DNA from: Donghicola mangrovi
Lineage (GTDB): Bacteria > Pseudomonadota > Alphaproteobacteria > Rhodobacterales > Rhodobacteraceae
Assembly: GCF_013377535.1 (NCBI RefSeq)
Contig: NZ_JABCJE010000004.1
Coordinates: 208,747 to 272,746, forward strand
Reading direction: 5' to 3'
Length of the DNA: 64,000 nucleotides
Under the pieces are notes generated by a model, which was not told the origin of the DNA, made no database searches, and worked only from the letters and a program-made list of their open reading frames with translations. The translations under genes and the position numbers were made by a program. Position 1 is the first letter of the stretch. Every line of letters starts with the position of its first letter. Shown piece by piece: positions 52,032 to 60,634 of this stretch.

Positions 52032-53059
52032 TCGCCTGCGGCTTTCATTTCTGCGCTCGCGGCTTCGATTTCGGCCTTGAACGCGGCATAGGCGGCATCC
52101 GCATCAACACCCGCTTCGGCGACCTCGGCCAGCTTGGCTTGGATCACGGGCGACAGCGCCTCTTCCCACGCGGCCAGCTGCACGTCAGAGGCCGGGGTGA
52201 TCGCGATCTCGCCGTCCATCGCGGCCTTGCCCGCAGCATCCGCGCGGTCCCACATCTGGCCAGCCATGCGGGCCAGGGCCTCGCCGGTGACGCTGTCGAT
52301 CTGGGCTTGCTCTTCGGGGGTCAGGCTCTCCCATTTGGCTTTGTTCATCACCACGTAGAACGAGGTGTTATAGAGGCCACCGGGCACCGAAACGCCCACA
52401 TCTAGCTGCGGGATCAGCTTGAAGAAGTTCACCGATTCATAGGGGAAGAGGATGCCGTCCGCGACCCCTTGGCTCAGGAGTTCATAGGCCTTGGAGGACG
52501 GCCCCTCGACCGGCACGGCCCCCAGTTCGGTGGCCACGGTGTGCACGATACCGCCGCCCACGCGCAGTTTCGCGCCCTTCAGCAGATCGACCGAGGACGG
52601 GTCCGCCGAGGTTTTCAGGAATATCTCGCCGGGGCCGTGGGTAAAGACACCCAGAACCTTGACCTGATCATATTCGCCTGCGCCCTTCAGGGTCTTGTCG
52701 AACATGCGCCAATACGCGACCGAGATCGCCTCGGCGCTGTTCCCGAGGAAGGGCAGCTCGGCCAAGTTGGTGGTCTTGAACCGTCCGGGGCTGTAGCCCT
52801 GCACGCCAAAGGTGATGTCCGCCACACCGTTAACCGCGAAATCGAAATGCGCAGGGGGCGGCCCGAGGGGGGCGGGCAGGATGTTGGCGGTGACTTCGCC
52901 GCCGGTTGCCTCGGCGATGGCTTCGGTCATGGGCACGATCACCTCGGACACCAACGGGTGCGACGGCGGCAGCCAGTTCGCCACGGTCAGGGTGGTTTGC
53001 GCGCTGGCAGGCAGTGCGGCGGCTAGCGCCAGAAGGCTGGCAGAAATCAGTTTATTCAT
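52028..53059 (-). CDS. dctP: TRAP transporter periplasmic substrate-binding protein (DctP type)
   Basis: A 343-aa binding protein with a Sec signal peptide (MNKLISASLLALAAALPASA). The mature protein has the DctP fold with the carboxylate-binding Arg in GAKLRVGGGI (about residue 165). TRAP systems take up organic acids; lying between iacG (61-bp gap) and the rest of the transporter, its likely ligand is an indole or aromatic carboxylate such as indole-3-acetate (inference). Confidence 0.9.
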   Translation of the reverse strand: MNKLISASLLALAAALPASAQTTLTVANWLPPSHPLVSEVIVPMTEAIAEATGGEVTANILPAPLGPPPAHFDFAVNGVADITFGVQGYSPGRFKTTNLAELPFLGNSAEAISVAYWRMFDKTLKGAGEYDQVKVLGVFTHGPGEIFLKTSADPSSVDLLKGAKLRVGGGIVHTVATELGAVPVEGPSSKAYELLSQGVADGILFPYESVNFFKLIPQLDVGVSVPGGLYNTSFYVVMNKAKWESLTPEEQAQIDSVTGEALARMAGQMWDRADAAGKAAMDGEIAITPASDVQLAAWEEALSPVIQAKLAEVAEAGVDADAAYAAFKAEIEAASAEMKAAGE

Positions 53060-53120
53060 AGTGCGTTTCCCTGTTTTGAAATTTCCTGAGATGGATCTGC
53101 GCGCGGTTCTGCGCCGCGCT

Positions 53121-53615
53121 TCAGACAGCGATTTGTGGCAGATGGTGGAACTGACGCCCGAACCACATCAGGCCCGAGGCGTCGCCCTCGGTCAGGGCGA
53201 TATCCTCGACCTGACAAAAGAAAACCGAGTGGGTGCCGATGACCTCGCGGTTGATGATCCGGCAGTCAAAGGCGGCGACCGCATCGTCCAGAACGGGCGC
53301 TCCGGTGGCGCGGGTGGTCCAGCCGCCTTGGGCGAACCGGTCCCCGTCGCACTGGCCTGCGAACTGGCCGGACAAGTCGCGGTGGCGCGGACCCAGCACG
53401 TTCACACACAGCACCCCGTTCTGCACGAACAGATCGTGGCTGCGGTTGCGGGTGTTGACGCAGACCAGCAGCGTCGGCGGCGTGTCGGTGACCGAACACA
53501 CAGCCGAGGCGGTCATCCCGTGACGCCCCGCCACCCCGTCCGTGGTCAGGACGGTGACAGCGGCGCCCAAGCGGCTCATGCCCTCGCGGAAAAGGTTCTG
53601 CATGGCGGCCCCCAT
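53121..53615 (-). CDS. iacG: Flavin reductase, IacG-type
   Basis: A 164-aa FMN/FAD:NAD(P)H reductase-like protein (GRHGMTASAVCSVTDTPPTL, LFVQNGVLCVNVLG, GTHSVFFCQVEDI). In iac clusters IacG supplies reduced flavin to the acyl-CoA-dehydrogenase-like oxygenase IacA. ATG 53615 overlaps the previous stop as TGATG; an ATG at 53603 is an alternative. It is the last gene of the iac operon. Confidence 0.83.
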   Translation of the reverse strand: MGAAMQNLFREGMSRLGAAVTVLTTDGVAGRHGMTASAVCSVTDTPPTLLVCVNTRNRSHDLFVQNGVLCVNVLGPRHRDLSGQFAGQCDGDRFAQGGWTTRATGAPVLDDAVAAFDCRIINREVIGTHSVFFCQVEDIALTEGDASGLMWFGRQFHHLPQIAV

Positions 53616-54580
53616 CAGATGTCCAGCACCAGCCGGTCCGAGCAAGCCCGCGAACAGCAGGCGCAAATCATCTCGCCCTCTTCGCGTTCTTCCTCGGTCA
53701 GGAACTGGTCGCGGTGATCGATTTCGCCCTCGAGAACATCGGTCACGCAGGTGCCACAGATGCCTTCTTCGCATTTGACCTCGATCTTTACACCTTCGCG
53801 GGCCAAAGCCTTGGCGATGGTCTCGTCCGGCCCGACAGTCACAGTGATCCCAGATTGCGCCGCGACCACTTCGAATGTCTCGCCCGAGGCATCCACATCC
53901 GCGCTAAAATATTCGCGGTGCACATTTTTTTGACGGTGCCCGGCATTTTCTGCCGTCTGGATCACCCAGTCCATATATCCTGCGGGGCCGCAAACGTAGA
54001 TGTGCGTACCGGCATCCGGTGCAGGCAGCGCCGCTTGCAAATCCAAGGGGGCCGAGTCGTCGTGATGCACCACAATCCGGTCCTTGAACGGGGCGGTTTC
54101 GATCAGGTCGGCAAAGGCCATCCGGTCCGCCGAGCGGGTGCAGTAATGCAGGGTGAAATCCGCGCCCTTGGCATGAAGTTCCCACGCCATCGCCAGCATC
54201 GGGGTCACGCCGATCCCGCCGCCAAACAGCACTGTTTTCAGGGCCGAGTGGTCCAGCGCAAAATGGTTGCGCGGCCCCTCAACATGAACCTTTTCGCCTG
54301 CCTTCACCAGTTGGTGAAGGGCGATCGAACCGCCTCGGCTGGCCGGATCGCGCAGAATACCCAAGCGCCAAGCCGAGCGATCCGCGGGATCACCGGCCAG
54401 CGAATACTGGCGCCACAGGGGGCCTTCGGGGGTGTCTACCAACAGGTCGATATGGGCGCCCGCGGTGACCTCGGGCAGTGGGCCGTCGGCGGTCAGGGTC
54501 AGGCGCATGATATCGCCGCGATCGTCCAGCCGTTTGGCAACGGTCAGGACCAAGGGCGTGGTGTCGTGCATGTCCTTCAT
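53615..54580 (-). CDS. iacF: Ferredoxin-NAD reductase component of the Rieske oxygenase, IacF-type
   Basis: A 321-aa phthalate-dioxygenase-reductase-like protein: FNR-type flavin domain (RQYSLAGDP near residue 55), NAD domain (GIGVTPMLAM near 120) and C-terminal plant-type [2Fe-2S] ferredoxin with CEEGICGTC and CACC (about residues 270-305). It hands electrons from NADH to the Rieske alpha subunit. It begins 3 bp after iacE. ATG 54580 is used; ATG at codon 4 is a fair alternative. Confidence 0.85.
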   Translation of the reverse strand: MKDMHDTTPLVLTVAKRLDDRGDIMRLTLTADGPLPEVTAGAHIDLLVDTPEGPLWRQYSLAGDPADRSAWRLGILRDPASRGGSIALHQLVKAGEKVHVEGPRNHFALDHSALKTVLFGGGIGVTPMLAMAWELHAKGADFTLHYCTRSADRMAFADLIETAPFKDRIVVHHDDSAPLDLQAALPAPDAGTHIYVCGPAGYMDWVIQTAENAGHRQKNVHREYFSADVDASGETFEVVAAQSGITVTVGPDETIAKALAREGVKIEVKCEEGICGTCVTDVLEGEIDHRDQFLTEEEREEGEMICACCSRACSDRLVLDI

Positions 54581-54583
54581 GGC

Positions 54584-55345
54584 TTACCTCATGTACAGGC
54601 CGCCGTTCACGTCCCAGCAGGCGCCAGTGGTGAAACCGGCGTCGGGGGCGCACAGCATGGCCACCATTTTCGCAACAAATTCAGGGCGTCCGAGCTGCCC
54701 CACGGGGATACCGGCCAAGAAGCCTTCCATCCGGTCCTCGGGGACGATCCCGTGGACCATCGGCGTGTCCATCGGGCCGGGCGAAATCGCGTTCACCGTA
54801 ACCCCGAACGGGGCCAGATCGCGGGCGAACACCTTGGTTAACGTCAGGATCGCCCCCTTGGAGGCCGCGTAATGCGCCCCCGTGGCCGTCCCGCCGTTCT
54901 GCCCCGCAAGGCTGGCCATGTTCACGATGCGGCCGTAGCCGCGTTCCTTGAAATGACGGCCAAAGGTCTGGCATCCGGCGAAACACCCGCCCGCGTTCAC
55001 GGCCATGACGGTGTTGAACTCGGCCGGATCAATCTCCAGCACAGGGCGGGCCTGTGTCATGGCGGCGTTGTTCACCAGAACCTCGGCGCTGCCCCAGCGT
55101 TCGATCACCTTGTCCAGAACGGTCTGGAAATCGGCGGGGTTGGCCACGTCCAGCGTCGCCGTCACAGCCGTTTCCCCCGCCAGATCCAGTTCCGAGGCCA
55201 GCGCGCCCGCCGCGTCCTGATCCAGATCGGTGATCACCACGCGAAAGCCTGCGGCGTGCAAGGTACGGGTGGCGATGGCGCCAAATCCCTTGGCGCCCCC
55301 CGTGATCACGGCCGTCTGGATGACATCCGGCAACGGCGTCCCCAT
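54584..55345 (-). CDS. iacE: Short-chain dehydrogenase/reductase, IacE-type
   Basis: A 253-aa NAD(P)-dependent SDR with cofactor motif ITGGAKGFGAIA, the NNAA loop (VLVNNAAM), catalytic Ser and the Tyr-Lys pair in HYAASKG (about residue 155-160). In IAA breakdown IacE acts on the hydroxylated indole-acetate intermediate formed by IacA. It overlaps iacD by 1 bp (TGATG). Confidence 0.83.
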   Translation of the reverse strand: MGTPLPDVIQTAVITGGAKGFGAIATRTLHAAGFRVVITDLDQDAAGALASELDLAGETAVTATLDVANPADFQTVLDKVIERWGSAEVLVNNAAMTQARPVLEIDPAEFNTVMAVNAGGCFAGCQTFGRHFKERGYGRIVNMASLAGQNGGTATGAHYAASKGAILTLTKVFARDLAPFGVTVNAISPGPMDTPMVHGIVPEDRMEGFLAGIPVGQLGRPEFVAKMVAMLCAPDAGFTTGACWDVNGGLYMR

Positions 55346-55839
55346 CAGAACAGATAGCTGATCGAGGTCAGCATCCCGTCGCTATTCAGAAGGCGGATGA
55401 TCTTGTCACGGATTTTCAGCCCCTCTTCGGTTTGCTCCAGCTTCCAAGTGACGTTCATGGCAAAGCTGCGCTGGCGGCCGAACTTGTCCTCCATCACGTG
55501 CTGCGCGGCGCGGACGGTGATCAGGCTGCCTTCGACGCTGTCGATCACGATGCGCGAAACCGTGCGCACGGATTCCGCCGGCGGCGCAGCCGAGATCGAG
55601 AAACCGCCCTGCAAACGCTTGACCCGCATGTCGCGCATCAGCGCGTTGTCATAGGCGATGTTCAGGCAGTTGGCGAAATCGTCGCCCTCTTTTTCCACGG
55701 GGATCACGTAGTGGCCGGTTGCGGTCCAAAGCTGGAGCCACTCGACGTATTCCTTGGCGTCCAAGAGGTCCGCTTCCATCCACAGGAATTCGGTGACGAC
55801 GGCCAGATTTACGTCGGTTTGCGCAGGGAAATCTTTCAT
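55345..55839 (-). CDS. iacD: Ring-hydroxylating dioxygenase beta subunit, IacD-type
   Basis: A 164-aa NTF2/cystatin-fold small subunit of a Rieske oxygenase, structural in function. It has the family's WLQLWTATGHYVIPVE and DNALMRDMRVKRLQ stretches. ATG 55839 overlaps the alpha-subunit stop by 4 bp (ATGA); an ATG at 55860 would extend into the alpha gene and is less likely. Confidence 0.85.
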   Translation of the reverse strand: MKDFPAQTDVNLAVVTEFLWMEADLLDAKEYVEWLQLWTATGHYVIPVEKEGDDFANCLNIAYDNALMRDMRVKRLQGGFSISAAPPAESVRTVSRIVIDSVEGSLITVRAAQHVMEDKFGRQRSFAMNVTWKLEQTEEGLKIRDKIIRLLNSDGMLTSISYLF

Positions 55840-57110
55840 TGTTCCATCACCTTCTTCCACATTTTGTAGGCAGAGCGCATGCCGGTCTCGGCGCTGATGT
55901 CGCCCACGGGCAGGCCATTGTCAGAGGTCTTTTCCAGCCCCAAACCACGGTTCACCATGACGTCGATATCCTCGCCGCCACCGGCCGAGCCGCGCTGGAC
56001 GCGTTCCCAGATCTCGGCATCATCGGGCGAGCCAAAGCCCATCGGCCCTTGGAAGTGTTCGTGAATGCGCATCCGCATCTGGTTGGCCGCCGCGGGGCCA
56101 CCGTCCATGCCAATCGCGATGTGGCGGATTTCGGTTTCGTGCACCGAGACAGGGCGCAGAATGCGGAAGAACGACAGCGAGCACGCCGCATTCGGGAAGA
56201 GGTTCAGGTTGAACCCGCAGCCCCCCACAGCGCGGACCAAGCGGCGCACCTGCGCCTCGTCGTAGTCCTTGCGTAGGTCTTCGGCCAGTTCAGCGAACCG
56301 CTCGGGGATCGGTGCGCCATCATCGTTATCCAGATCAATGAATTCGGGCATCATCACCATGACCGAGTGGCCATTTCCAAGGTCTTCGACATAGCCGTCA
56401 TCGTCGTCCATAAAGCTGAACGTCTCGGTCGCCTCGCCATCAAGAGATTGCAGGAAGCTCTTGTGAACAATGGGGAAATGGTAGGCGTCGGTGGTGTTTT
56501 CCAACTGGATTTTCCAGTTCATCGGCACCTTGAACTGATGTTCCCCCAAGGTTTTTACCGGATAGCCGCCGCCCTGCTTCATGAACAGTTTGATCCAAGG
56601 CTTGGCGTTCCCAAGGAAGTCTTCCAGCGGCTCCACATCCATGTTGTAGGACGCAAAGATCATGCCTTCGAAAATGCCGACCTTCAGCTGCTTCAGGCCG
56701 AAGTCTTTCTTGTCGAAGTCGGTGTTGTAGCCCTCGGTATAGGGGATCGCGCGCAGCTCGCCGTTCAGGGCATAGCCCCAGCCGTGATAGGGGCACTGAA
56801 AGGACGAGGTCTTGCCCTTCTTGATCTCGCACACGGTCGCGGCGCGGTGGCGGCAGCGGTTCACCAGAACGTGGATTTCCCCTTTGCGGTCGCGGGAAAT
56901 GATCACCGGCTGCAGGCCCACATAACTGAGTTTGAAGCTGCCCTTGTCCGGCACTTCGGATGTGTGGCCGACCCAGACCCAGACCTTGCCAAAGATCTTT
57001 TCCATCTCTTCGTTGAACAGCGCGGGGTCTTCGTACATCGGGGTTTTGACGCGGTCGTTCAGCACCAGATCATCGGTGCCGATGCCGCCGGGGGTTTGGT
57101 CAAGAGACAT
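55836..57110 (-). CDS. iacC: Rieske ring-hydroxylating dioxygenase alpha subunit, IacC-type
   Basis: A 424-aa catalytic subunit. The Rieske cluster is bound by NRCRHRAATV (CxH, about residue 88) and CPYHGWGY (CxxH, about 107); the mononuclear iron site has DAYHFPIVH (His pair near residue 213) and a downstream Asp. In the IAA route IacC/D with reductase IacF oxygenates the dioxindole-type intermediate on the way to catechol. It is 17 bp after iacI. Confidence 0.9.
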   Translation of the reverse strand: MSLDQTPGGIGTDDLVLNDRVKTPMYEDPALFNEEMEKIFGKVWVWVGHTSEVPDKGSFKLSYVGLQPVIISRDRKGEIHVLVNRCRHRAATVCEIKKGKTSSFQCPYHGWGYALNGELRAIPYTEGYNTDFDKKDFGLKQLKVGIFEGMIFASYNMDVEPLEDFLGNAKPWIKLFMKQGGGYPVKTLGEHQFKVPMNWKIQLENTTDAYHFPIVHKSFLQSLDGEATETFSFMDDDDGYVEDLGNGHSVMVMMPEFIDLDNDDGAPIPERFAELAEDLRKDYDEAQVRRLVRAVGGCGFNLNLFPNAACSLSFFRILRPVSVHETEIRHIAIGMDGGPAAANQMRMRIHEHFQGPMGFGSPDDAEIWERVQRGSAGGGEDIDVMVNRGLGLEKTSDNGLPVGDISAETGMRSAYKMWKKVMEQ

Positions 57111-57127
57111 CGGTTTGTCCTATTGGT

Positions 57128-57664
57128 TCAGTCCGCAGCCACAGGCGCAGACGGGGTTGGAGCGGGAATTTGCACGGGCTGGTTCCAGTCGGATACGGGC
57201 CGCGCATAAAGGTTTCGGGTGGTAAAGCGGTGCATCCGCCAAGCGCCGTCCTGACGGGCAAAGGTGATCACCAGCCGCGCCGCCATCACAAAGGACTGCC
57301 CACCCTGAAAGGTCGGCGTTTGCAGCATGATCCAGCGCCCGGTCTTGGTGCCGTCCGCGTTATGGGTCAGCGCCTCTGCGGTCAGGAAATGCGCGTTCAT
57401 CGCGAAATGCGGTGGCGTGGTGCAGAAGCCCGCCATCCAATTCATGATCGACTGACGGCCACGGTGGGCGCCAAAGTCGGCCTCGTACCGGTCACCGGCA
57501 CCGGACCAGATGGCGTCCGTGGTGAACAGAGCCTCCAGTGCGGTCAGGTCCGTGTCCGCGTCCAGCCGGTCGCAGATGTCCATGTAATCGGACAGGCAGC
57601 GGCGGCAGGCGGCTTCGGCCTCGAGGGCGTCCAGACGGGACAGGATGGCGGTCAGATCGCTCAC
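57128..57664 (-). CDS. iacI: NTF2-like (SnoaL/ring-hydroxylating-beta-like) protein, IacI-type
   Basis: A 178-aa SnoaL/nuclear-transport-factor-2-fold protein, with RQSIMNWMAGFCTTPPHF and MHRFTTRNLYARPVSDW. The start is a GTG at 57664 that overlaps the iacB stop by 4 bp (GTGA); upstream open frame is not coding. In other iac clusters a protein of this fold, IacI, lies at the same place; its exact step is not settled as far as I know. Confidence 0.78.
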   Translation of the reverse strand: MSDLTAILSRLDALEAEAACRRCLSDYMDICDRLDADTDLTALEALFTTDAIWSGAGDRYEADFGAHRGRQSIMNWMAGFCTTPPHFAMNAHFLTAEALTHNADGTKTGRWIMLQTPTFQGGQSFVMAARLVITFARQDGAWRMHRFTTRNLYARPVSDWNQPVQIPAPTPSAPVAAD

Positions 57665-58026
57665 AGCGCGGGGATCTCCAGCGCGCGGCCCATACGGGCC
57701 TCGATCCGCATGTAGCGCCACAGGCGGTGGTTTTCCTCGCCGACTTCGATGGTGCGGAACAGGTTGCACGCGGCTTTGACAGCCTCTCGATCAGGGAAAT
57801 CGCAGAGCATGTAGCAGGTCCAAGGGAAACCGGTGGGCGACGTGCCGACCATGGTTTCGTCGTCGTCGATGGTGCCCAAAACGGTCACGCCCTCGGTCGC
57901 GGCGACGGTGCCCATAAAGGTCGAGAACCCCTTCCACACCATACCGATCTGGTCGAACGGCAGGTCAAAGAAATTCTGCTGGACCGCGATGCACAGAAGC
58001 GTGCGCAAAGGTTTGGTATCACTCAT
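57661..58026 (-). CDS. iacB: Small iac-cluster protein, IacB-like
   Basis: A 121-aa soluble protein without a named catalytic motif, apparently a ferredoxin-like alpha-beta (EthD/dimeric barrel-like) fold, rich in acidic residues, with GTIDDDETMVGTSPTGFPW in the middle and LWRYMRIEARMGR near the end. It matches the size and position of IacB between iacA and iacI. Function unclear. Start ATG 58026, 39 bp after iacA. Confidence 0.7.
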   Translation of the reverse strand: MSDTKPLRTLLCIAVQQNFFDLPFDQIGMVWKGFSTFMGTVAATEGVTVLGTIDDDETMVGTSPTGFPWTCYMLCDFPDREAVKAACNLFRTIEVGEENHRLWRYMRIEARMGRALEIPAL

Positions 58027-58065
58027 TATTCTATTCCTTCGGGTGGATGTCGTTTTGCGTGCGGA

Positions 58066-59217
58066 TCAGGGGAAACCGGGGGGCGTGCGTTCGCCGAACA
58101 TGGCAGCGCCAGCGGCGGTCCACGTCCCCTCGCCCATAAAGGCGTGCTGCGCGACGCAGGCCGCGTCGATCATCAGACGGCCCAAGGGGTGCCCCGCCAT
58201 CATCGCGTTCGATCCCCCCATGACAAAGGCATCACGGGCCACGGCGGCCCCTTCGTGGGCAGCGGCGGTGGCGGCGAGGCGCAGGCGCACATGGGTGTCG
58301 GGGGTGACGCTGGAATTGTGCTTCAGCTCCTCCCACGCGCGGGCGGTGGCGTCGAAGAATTGGGCGCGCACACCGGCAAGGCGGCTTTCGGCGCGGGCCA
58401 GCATGGACTGGATGTTCGGGCGGGCTCCGGGGTTCGGCGCGCCAGTGATCGACGCACGCTGCGCAGCATCCGACCGGATGTAGTCCAGCGCCTCTCGGGC
58501 CGTTCCCAGCGCGACCACGGCCAGCACCTGCGCGGCCAAGGCCATCGCGGGATAGCGGAAAATCGCATCCTCCATCGCCGAGCGCGCGCCGCGAACAAAG
58601 GTCATCTCGTCGGGCACCAGCACTTTGTCGGCGACCAGATCGTGACTGCCAGTGCCGCGCAGGCCGATGGTGTCCCACGTTTCGTCAATGGTGATCGCGG
58701 CGCGGGGCATGACAGCGGTGCGCGGAAGCGGGGAACCCTCGCCCTCTAGCTTGATGCCGCCTCCCAAGAGGTCCGCCCCCATAGAGCCAGAGCACCACGG
58801 CCAACGGCCGGTGACCTCGATCCCGCCAGCCACGCGGGTGGCGTCTTGGGGCGGGAACAGGCCACCCGCGAACACGGTGTCGGGGTTCGTGCTGTAGATC
58901 GCCGCGAAGCTATCGGTCGGCAAAGCCGCCAGATAGGTCGACGAGACCCCGAAACTGGCCACCCACCCCGCCGAGGCATCCGCCGCTGCGATGGTCTCGA
59001 TCAGCGCCAGAAAGTCCATCGGGCTGATTGCATCCCCGCCAAGCCGCTGGGGCACAAAGGCTCGGTACACACCGACCTTCTTGAACCCGTCCACGATGTC
59101 CTGCGGGATGTGGCGCAGCTGGTCGAATTCGGCACGGCGGGAACGGATCGTATCAAGCAGTTGCGCCATCTCGGCGCTTTGGGCGTTGCGCGTGGCAACC
59201 GGTTCGGGATGGGTCAT
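58066..59217 (-). CDS. iacA: Acyl-CoA-dehydrogenase-like flavin monooxygenase, IacA-type (indole-3-acetate hydroxylase)
   Basis: A 383-aa protein with the acyl-CoA dehydrogenase fold of group D flavin monooxygenases (HsaA/DszC-like), which use free reduced flavin from a separate reductase. IacA hydroxylates indole-3-acetate at C2 and can turn indole into indigo. Seen here: LGGDAISPMDFLALIETIAAADAS N-terminal domain and GTGSHDLVADKVLVPD middle domain. No acyl-CoA genes are around, and a flavin reductase (IacG) is in the operon. ATG 59217 overlaps iacH by 4 bp with GGAG 8 nt upstream. Confidence 0.83.
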   Translation of the reverse strand: MTHPEPVATRNAQSAEMAQLLDTIRSRRAEFDQLRHIPQDIVDGFKKVGVYRAFVPQRLGGDAISPMDFLALIETIAAADASAGWVASFGVSSTYLAALPTDSFAAIYSTNPDTVFAGGLFPPQDATRVAGGIEVTGRWPWCSGSMGADLLGGGIKLEGEGSPLPRTAVMPRAAITIDETWDTIGLRGTGSHDLVADKVLVPDEMTFVRGARSAMEDAIFRYPAMALAAQVLAVVALGTAREALDYIRSDAAQRASITGAPNPGARPNIQSMLARAESRLAGVRAQFFDATARAWEELKHNSSVTPDTHVRLRLAATAAAHEGAAVARDAFVMGGSNAMMAGHPLGRLMIDAACVAQHAFMGEGTWTAAGAAMFGERTPPGFP

Positions 59218-60359
59218 CCAATCATCTCCACAAAAGGTTCGGTGGTGAGCTGGCGCTCTAGAAATTCGGCGATGGCACAGAGGCGGGCTTCTTCGCCCTT
59301 GCGGCCCACCAGTTGCAGGCCAGCGGGCAGTCCGGCGGCGGTGCGCAGGGGCACGGTCAGCGCGGGGTGGCCGGACAGGTTGAATGGGCGCACCAGCTTG
59401 GTCAGAGGGATCAGCGCGGCGGGGTCCTGGGCCTGATCCCAAGTCGGGGGCACGCAAGGCATGGTCGGCAGCACCAGCGCATCAAGGCCGGTCAGGGCGG
59501 TGTCGACCTCTTGGGTGAAGTGGGTGCGGATCTGTTCAGCCTCGGCCGCCATCTCGGGGGTGACGGTCAGGGCGTTCAGCAGGCGGGCGCGTACATCGGC
59601 ACCAAGGGTAGCGTTCGATCGCGCCAGATGCCCGAATTCTCCGGCCAGTTCGTAGTTAATCAGTGTGATGCCCGCTTTGAACGCAGCCTCCAGCCCATCC
59701 AGCGGGGTGACCGTTTCCCAGCGTGGCGACAGCACGCCATCGACCGCCGCGATGATGTCCGCGTCCACTTGGACCGGCACGCGGCCCAGTTTAGGCGCAT
59801 CGATCTGTAGCGGCGCGAACCCGTCCAGCAACATCCCTGCGGCACGGGTCAGCATCTCGGCGCTGGCGGCGAAGGGGCCTATGACGTCCAGAGAGGACGC
59901 GCGGGGAATGGCGCCCCGGCGGCTGATCGCATCTTGGGTCGGCTTCAGGCCATAGATCCCACAGCAGCACGCGGGCTGGCGGATCGACCCGCCGGTGTCG
60001 GTGCCGATCGCGAAATCACACAGGCCTGCCGCCACTGCCGAGGCCGACCCCGAGGACGAGCCCCCCGGAATGCGGTCCGGCCACAGCGGGTTCGGGGCGG
60101 TTCCGGCATAGGCATTGGCCCCCGTCACCCCGAACGCCAGTTCGTGCATGGTGGTGGTTCCGGTGATGTACGCGCCCCCTGCAATCAGGCGGGCCACCAC
60201 ATCGGAATGGGCCACTGCCGCCGGCGCATCGGCAAAGGCCGCGCTGCCGCAGCGGGTCGGCAAGCCCTGCACATCAAGGCATTCCTTGACCAGAACCGAG
60301 GGGCCATTTGCGTCCCCAAGGACAAGCGTGTTGGTGATGATGTCGATATGCTGGAGCAT
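59214..60359 (-). CDS. iacH: Amidase-signature family protein, IacH-type
   Basis: A 381-aa amidase-signature hydrolase with the Ser-cisSer-Lys triad: Lys in VLVKECLDV (about residue 29), cis-Ser in IGTDTGGSIRQPA and the GGSSSGSASAVAAG loop. It is shorter than typical amidases (450-500 aa). It is first gene of the iac operon, as in Acinetobacter where the order iacHABICDEFG is reported. ATG 60359 is used, with GAGG 5 nt upstream; the frame to 60440 lies in the promoter region. Confidence 0.85.
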   Translation of the reverse strand: MLQHIDIITNTLVLGDANGPSVLVKECLDVQGLPTRCGSAAFADAPAAVAHSDVVARLIAGGAYITGTTTMHELAFGVTGANAYAGTAPNPLWPDRIPGGSSSGSASAVAAGLCDFAIGTDTGGSIRQPACCCGIYGLKPTQDAISRRGAIPRASSLDVIGPFAASAEMLTRAAGMLLDGFAPLQIDAPKLGRVPVQVDADIIAAVDGVLSPRWETVTPLDGLEAAFKAGITLINYELAGEFGHLARSNATLGADVRARLLNALTVTPEMAAEAEQIRTHFTQEVDTALTGLDALVLPTMPCVPPTWDQAQDPAALIPLTKLVRPFNLSGHPALTVPLRTAAGLPAGLQLVGRKGEEARLCAIAEFLERQLTTEPFVEMIG

Positions 60360-60423
60360 CGGAACCTCGGGCGACCTTTTTACATGAATGTTACCGTATT
60401 TCGGAAATTCAGGAAGATGATTT

Positions 60424-60440
60424 ATGGTAATAATCACCAT
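60424..60440. promoter_or_regulatory. Operator-like inverted repeat near iacH
   Basis: ATGGT-AATAATC-ACCAT, 5-7-5, 65-81 bp upstream of the iacH start and thus around the likely promoter. Candidate regulator site. Confidence 0.35.
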
Positions 60441-60514
60441 TATATTTCAATCAGAGCGGTGCAGACTTGGATATGGGTGCGGAAAATTCATCTTTTTCAA
60501 GGACTAAGCGGCAA

Positions 60515-60531
60515 TGTCTAAAAATTAGACA
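60515..60531. promoter_or_regulatory. Perfect 7-3-7 inverted repeat, candidate IacR operator
   Basis: TGTCTAA-AAA-TTAGACA is perfect over both arms and is followed directly by the palindrome ACAGGCCTGT (60531-60540). The size fits a MarR-family operator. It lies 156 bp from iacH and 314 bp from the chemoreceptor start. Confidence 0.45.
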
Positions 60532-60634
60532 CAGGCCTGTTTTCGGTGAATAATACCCTTGCCTGCGCCAAATCCCCCCAAAGGTCCCTATTTTTCAGGC
60601 CACAACCGCACAACACCTCCTCGCACCGCTTTTA

